A DNA stretch of 7,700 nt from Betaproteobacteria bacterium. GTDB taxonomy: Bacteria; Pseudomonadota; Gammaproteobacteria; Burkholderiales; Burkholderiaceae_E. Positions 5,445 through 7,700 of this stretch are shown piece after piece (the first letter of the stretch is position 1; each line of letters opens with the position of its first letter). The position numbers and the translations under genes are program-made. The notes beneath the pieces are model-generated. The model made no database searches, was not told the DNA's origin, and saw only the letters and a program-made list of their open reading frames with translations. The stretch lies in assembly GCA_009922405.1 (NCBI GenBank), contig RFVZ01000117.1, positions 1-7,700 of the forward strand, read 5' to 3'.

Positions 5445-6755
5445 ATGGACTTTGCACATACCCCTCGCGCCCTCGAACTTCAGGAGCGCGTACGCGCCTT
5501 CATGCAAACCCATGTTTTCCCGGCGGAGCATCGCTTCGAGGAAGAACTGGCCGAGCAGACCACACGCGGTAAGCGTTGGTCGCCACTGCCGGTCATCGAA
5601 GAGCTCAAGCCCAAGGCGCGCGCAGCCGGGTTGTGGAATCTTTGGTTGCCCGCAACCGACCCCTCTGGTGGCCAGGCCGGCGGCGCTCATTCTGAGTTTC
5701 ACGCGCAATTCTCCGCCGAACATGGCGCTGGGTTGACCAACGTCGAATACGCACCCTTGGCCGAAATCATGGGTCAGATCCCTTGGGCGCCCGAGATCTT
5801 CAATTGCAGCGCACCCGATACCGGCAACATGGAAACACTGCGCCGGTATGCCGCGCCCGAGCACCGCGACCGCTGGCTCAAGCCCCTGCTCGCGGGTGAG
5901 ATCCGCTCGGCGTTTGCGATGACTGAACCTGCAGTCGCCTCGAGCGATGCCACCAACATCGAAACCCGAATCGAGCGCGATGGCGACGAGTACGTCATCA
6001 CCGGACGCAAGTGGTGGATCAGCGGTGCGGGTGACCCGCGCTGCAAAATCATGATCGTCATGGGTAAGAGCGACCCCAACAACCCGAGTCGACATGCACA
6101 GCAGTCGATGATTCTGGTCCCGGTCGACACCGAAGGCGTGAAGATTCTTCGCCCACTGAGCGTTTACGGCTACGACGATGCGCCACACGGGCACTGCGAA
6201 GTGGTCTTCGACCATGCGCGCGTGCCCGCGTCCAACATTCTGCTTGGCGAAGGGCGTGGATTTGAAATTGCCCAGGGCCGCCTCGGACCAGGCCGCATCC
6301 ACCATTGCATGCGCCTTCTTGGACTGGCTGAACGCGCGCTCGAGCTGATGTGCAAGCGCCTCATGAGCCGGGTCGCTTTTGGTAAGCCGGTATCAACCCA
6401 GAGCGTCTGGCACGAGCGCATCGCCGATGCCCGTTGCCGGATCGAAATGGCCCGCCTGCTGACGATGAAAGCCGCTTACATCATGGACAAGGCTGGCAAC
6501 AAATCCGCCCAAGCTGAAATCGCCATGATCAAAGTCGTCGCACCCAATGTCGCCTGCGACATCATCGACCAGGCCATTCAGGCGCATGGCGGCGGCGGCG
6601 TGAGTGACGACTTCCCATTGGCCGGAATGTGGGCCGGCGCCCGCACTCTGCGCTTCGCCGATGGTCCGGACGAAGTGCACCGCGCAGCGCTCGCCAAGCT
6701 TGAGTTGGGTAAGTACGCGGCGCAGGCCTCAACGCGGGCGGTGCAGGGAAGTTAA
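5445..6755 (+). CDS. Acyl-CoA dehydrogenase, ACAD10/ACAD11-like (LvaC type)
   Basis: A 436-residue FAD-dependent acyl-CoA dehydrogenase-fold protein, longer than the usual 380 because of an extended N-terminal helical region. The FAD/substrate segment AMTEPAVASSDATN is at 158-171 and KWWISGAG at 189-196. GRLGPGRIHHCMR at 278-290 and RFADGPDEVH at 403-412 are, from memory, hallmarks of the ACAD10/ACAD11 branch. In ordinary ACADs such as MCAD the catalytic glutamate sits in a YEGT motif; here the aligned position appears to be Asp406 in ADGPDEVH, which suggests non-standard chemistry. Known relatives convert 4-phosphoacyl-CoA to an enoyl-CoA by phosphate elimination (LvaC in levulinate catabolism, ACAD10/11 for 4-hydroxy acids). 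Placement directly after the kinase fusion, 55 bp downstream, supports that role here. A conventional alpha,beta-dehydrogenation role is the alternative. It is the last gene of the cluster; only 22 bp separate its stop from the convergent peptidase stop, with no clear terminator hairpin. Confidence 0.92.
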   Translation: MDFAHTPRALELQERVRAFMQTHVFPAEHRFEEELAEQTTRGKRWSPLPVIEELKPKARAAGLWNLWLPATDPSGGQAGGAHSEFHAQFSAEHGAGLTNVEYAPLAEIMGQIPWAPEIFNCSAPDTGNMETLRRYAAPEHRDRWLKPLLAGEIRSAFAMTEPAVASSDATNIETRIERDGDEYVITGRKWWISGAGDPRCKIMIVMGKSDPNNPSRHAQQSMILVPVDTEGVKILRPLSVYGYDDAPHGHCEVVFDHARVPASNILLGEGRGFEIAQGRLGPGRIHHCMRLLGLAERALELMCKRLMSRVAFGKPVSTQSVWHERIADARCRIEMARLLTMKAAYIMDKAGNKSAQAEIAMIKVVAPNVACDIIDQAIQAHGGGGVSDDFPLAGMWAGARTLRFADGPDEVHRAALAKLELGKYAAQASTRAVQGS

Positions 6756-6777
6756 GGGGAGCGTCGCCTAGAACCCA

Positions 6778-7700
6778 TTACAACAACCCCCGCTTTCGAA
6801 GCATTGGGTCGACCGCGGGGGGCCGCCCACGGAACGCGATGTAAGCCTGCATCGGGTCCTGGCGGTTACCCGCCGAAAAGATGTTTTTCCGCAGGGACTG
6901 ACCCAGCGCCGGATCGAAAACATCGCCCGTTTCGGTAAAGGCATCAAATCCATCGGCCTCCAGCACCTCGGCCCAGAGGTACACGTAGTAAGCGGACGCA
7001 TAGCCGTTTGATGAGAATAAATGCGAAAAGTGCGGCAGACGATGGCGCATTCCGATACCACCGGGCATCTGCAGCGCGCTGAGCGTTTGCTGCTCAAATT
7101 CGAGCAGGTCAAGTGAATCGGGCGCGGCATGCGCGTGCAGGTCCAGATCGACCAAGGCCGAGGCCAGATACTCGACCGTCGCGAATCCCTGATTGAAAGT
7201 CTGAGCCTTCAAAATCTGCTCGATTAATGCATCCGGCATCGCCTCGCCAGTTTCGCAATGGGTTGCGTAAACCTTCAGAATTTCCGGCTGCAAAAGCCAG
7301 TTCTCCAGGATCTGCGACGGAAATTCAACAAAATCGCGCAGTACGCTGGTTCCCGAAAGTCTAGGGAAGCGGCATTGCGACAACAAACCATGTAATCCAT
7401 GTCCAAATTCATGGAAGAGCGTCCGGGCGTCATCGAGGCTTAGCAGCGTCGGTTTTCCGGCTGGCGCCTGCGCAAAATTATTGTTGTTAACGACAATCGG
7501 TCTGACCACTTGCTGCAGGTTCGATTGGTCGCGAAAGGTGCTCATCCATGCGCCCGAGCGCTTCGTGCTGCGGGCGAAATTGTCACTTAAGAATAAACCC
7601 ACATGGGCATCGCCTGCGTCGGTGACTTCCCAACAGCTGACACTCGGGTGATATCCCTGTAGATCAGGGCGTGACTGAAATTTCAGGCCAAACAAGCGAT
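6778..7700 (-). CDS. dcp: M3-family zinc metallopeptidase, peptidyl-dipeptidase Dcp type, N-terminus beyond window
   Basis: The visible 306 C-terminal residues are open to the right edge; a family length near 680 means a bit under half is seen. The zinc site HEFGH is encoded at 7399-7413 on the minus strand. The third ligand is the Glu of DFVEFPSQ, 29 residues after the first His, exactly the spacing in thimet oligopeptidase. The substrate-binding segment GYASAYYVYLWAEVLEADGF lies further on. The combination HEFGHGLHGL plus LSGTSVLRDFVEFPSQI resembles Dcp more than oligopeptidase A, whose equivalent reads VELPSQ. Such enzymes remove C-terminal dipeptides from short peptides, recycling them in the cytoplasm or periplasm; whether a signal peptide exists cannot be seen. 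The gene is convergent with the acyl-CoA cluster and probably unrelated to it. The stop is TAA at 6778-6780. Confidence 0.93.
   Translation of the reverse strand, partial: RLFGLKFQSRPDLQGYHPSVSCWEVTDAGDAHVGLFLSDNFARSTKRSGAWMSTFRDQSNLQQVVRPIVVNNNNFAQAPAGKPTLLSLDDARTLFHEFGHGLHGLLSQCRFPRLSGTSVLRDFVEFPSQILENWLLQPEILKVYATHCETGEAMPDALIEQILKAQTFNQGFATVEYLASALVDLDLHAHAAPDSLDLLEFEQQTLSALQMPGGIGMRHRLPHFSHLFSSNGYASAYYVYLWAEVLEADGFDAFTETGDVFDPALGQSLRKNIFSAGNRQDPMQAYIAFRGRPPAVDPMLRKRGLL

Noticed and set aside
5403..6305. Minus-strand 300-residue open frame under the acyl-CoA dehydrogenase
   Set aside because: It is antisense to a clearly conserved gene, has no recognisable motifs and is typical of a shadow frame in G+C-rich DNA.
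6756..6777. Bidirectional terminator between the convergent dehydrogenase and peptidase genes
   Set aside because: The 22-bp gap shows no stable inverted repeat followed by a T run on either strand.

Overview
The window is G+C-rich chromosomal DNA from a proteobacterium. Protein style and gene content suggest Betaproteobacteria, probably Burkholderiales; this is an impression from the sequence, not a search result. It holds six protein-coding genes, two of them cut by the window edges. I found no RNA genes, insertion sequences or CRISPR arrays.

Layout: (1) On the minus strand, running off the left edge, is a zinc-free quinone-oxidoreductase-type dehydrogenase. (2) A 117-bp divergent intergenic region (808-924) must carry promoters for both directions; its clearest structure is a 10-bp tandem direct repeat. 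(3) A four-gene plus-strand cluster fills 925-6755. It encodes a short-chain dehydrogenase/reductase, a class I acyl-CoA synthetase, a fusion of a histidine phosphatase with an APH-type kinase, and an acyl-CoA dehydrogenase of the ACAD10/ACAD11 type. (4) On the minus strand, convergent and running off the right edge, is the C-terminal part of an M3-family zinc peptidase (peptidyl-dipeptidase Dcp type).

The central cluster is the interesting part. Ligase, SDR, APH-fold kinase and ACAD11-like dehydrogenase are the same enzyme set as the levulinate (lva) pathway of Pseudomonas putida and resemble the kinase-dehydrogenase proteins ACAD10/ACAD11 of animals. In those systems a 4-hydroxyacyl-CoA is phosphorylated on its hydroxyl by the kinase. 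The dehydrogenase-like partner then eliminates the phosphate, giving an enoyl-CoA that enters beta-oxidation. I infer that this cluster activates a 4-keto or 4-hydroxy acid, interconverts keto and hydroxy forms with the SDR, and passes the product through kinase and dehydrogenase. The actual substrate cannot be read from the sequence.

Two things are unusual. The kinase is fused in one uninterrupted frame to an N-terminal histidine phosphatase with its catalytic residues intact, so one polypeptide may both add and remove phosphate. Animal ACAD10 also carries a hydrolase domain ahead of its kinase, but of the unrelated HAD fold. The ligase gene carries several in-frame tandem duplications (15-, 9- and 12-bp units) in its N-terminal tail and an internal loop, suggesting recent slippage expansion.
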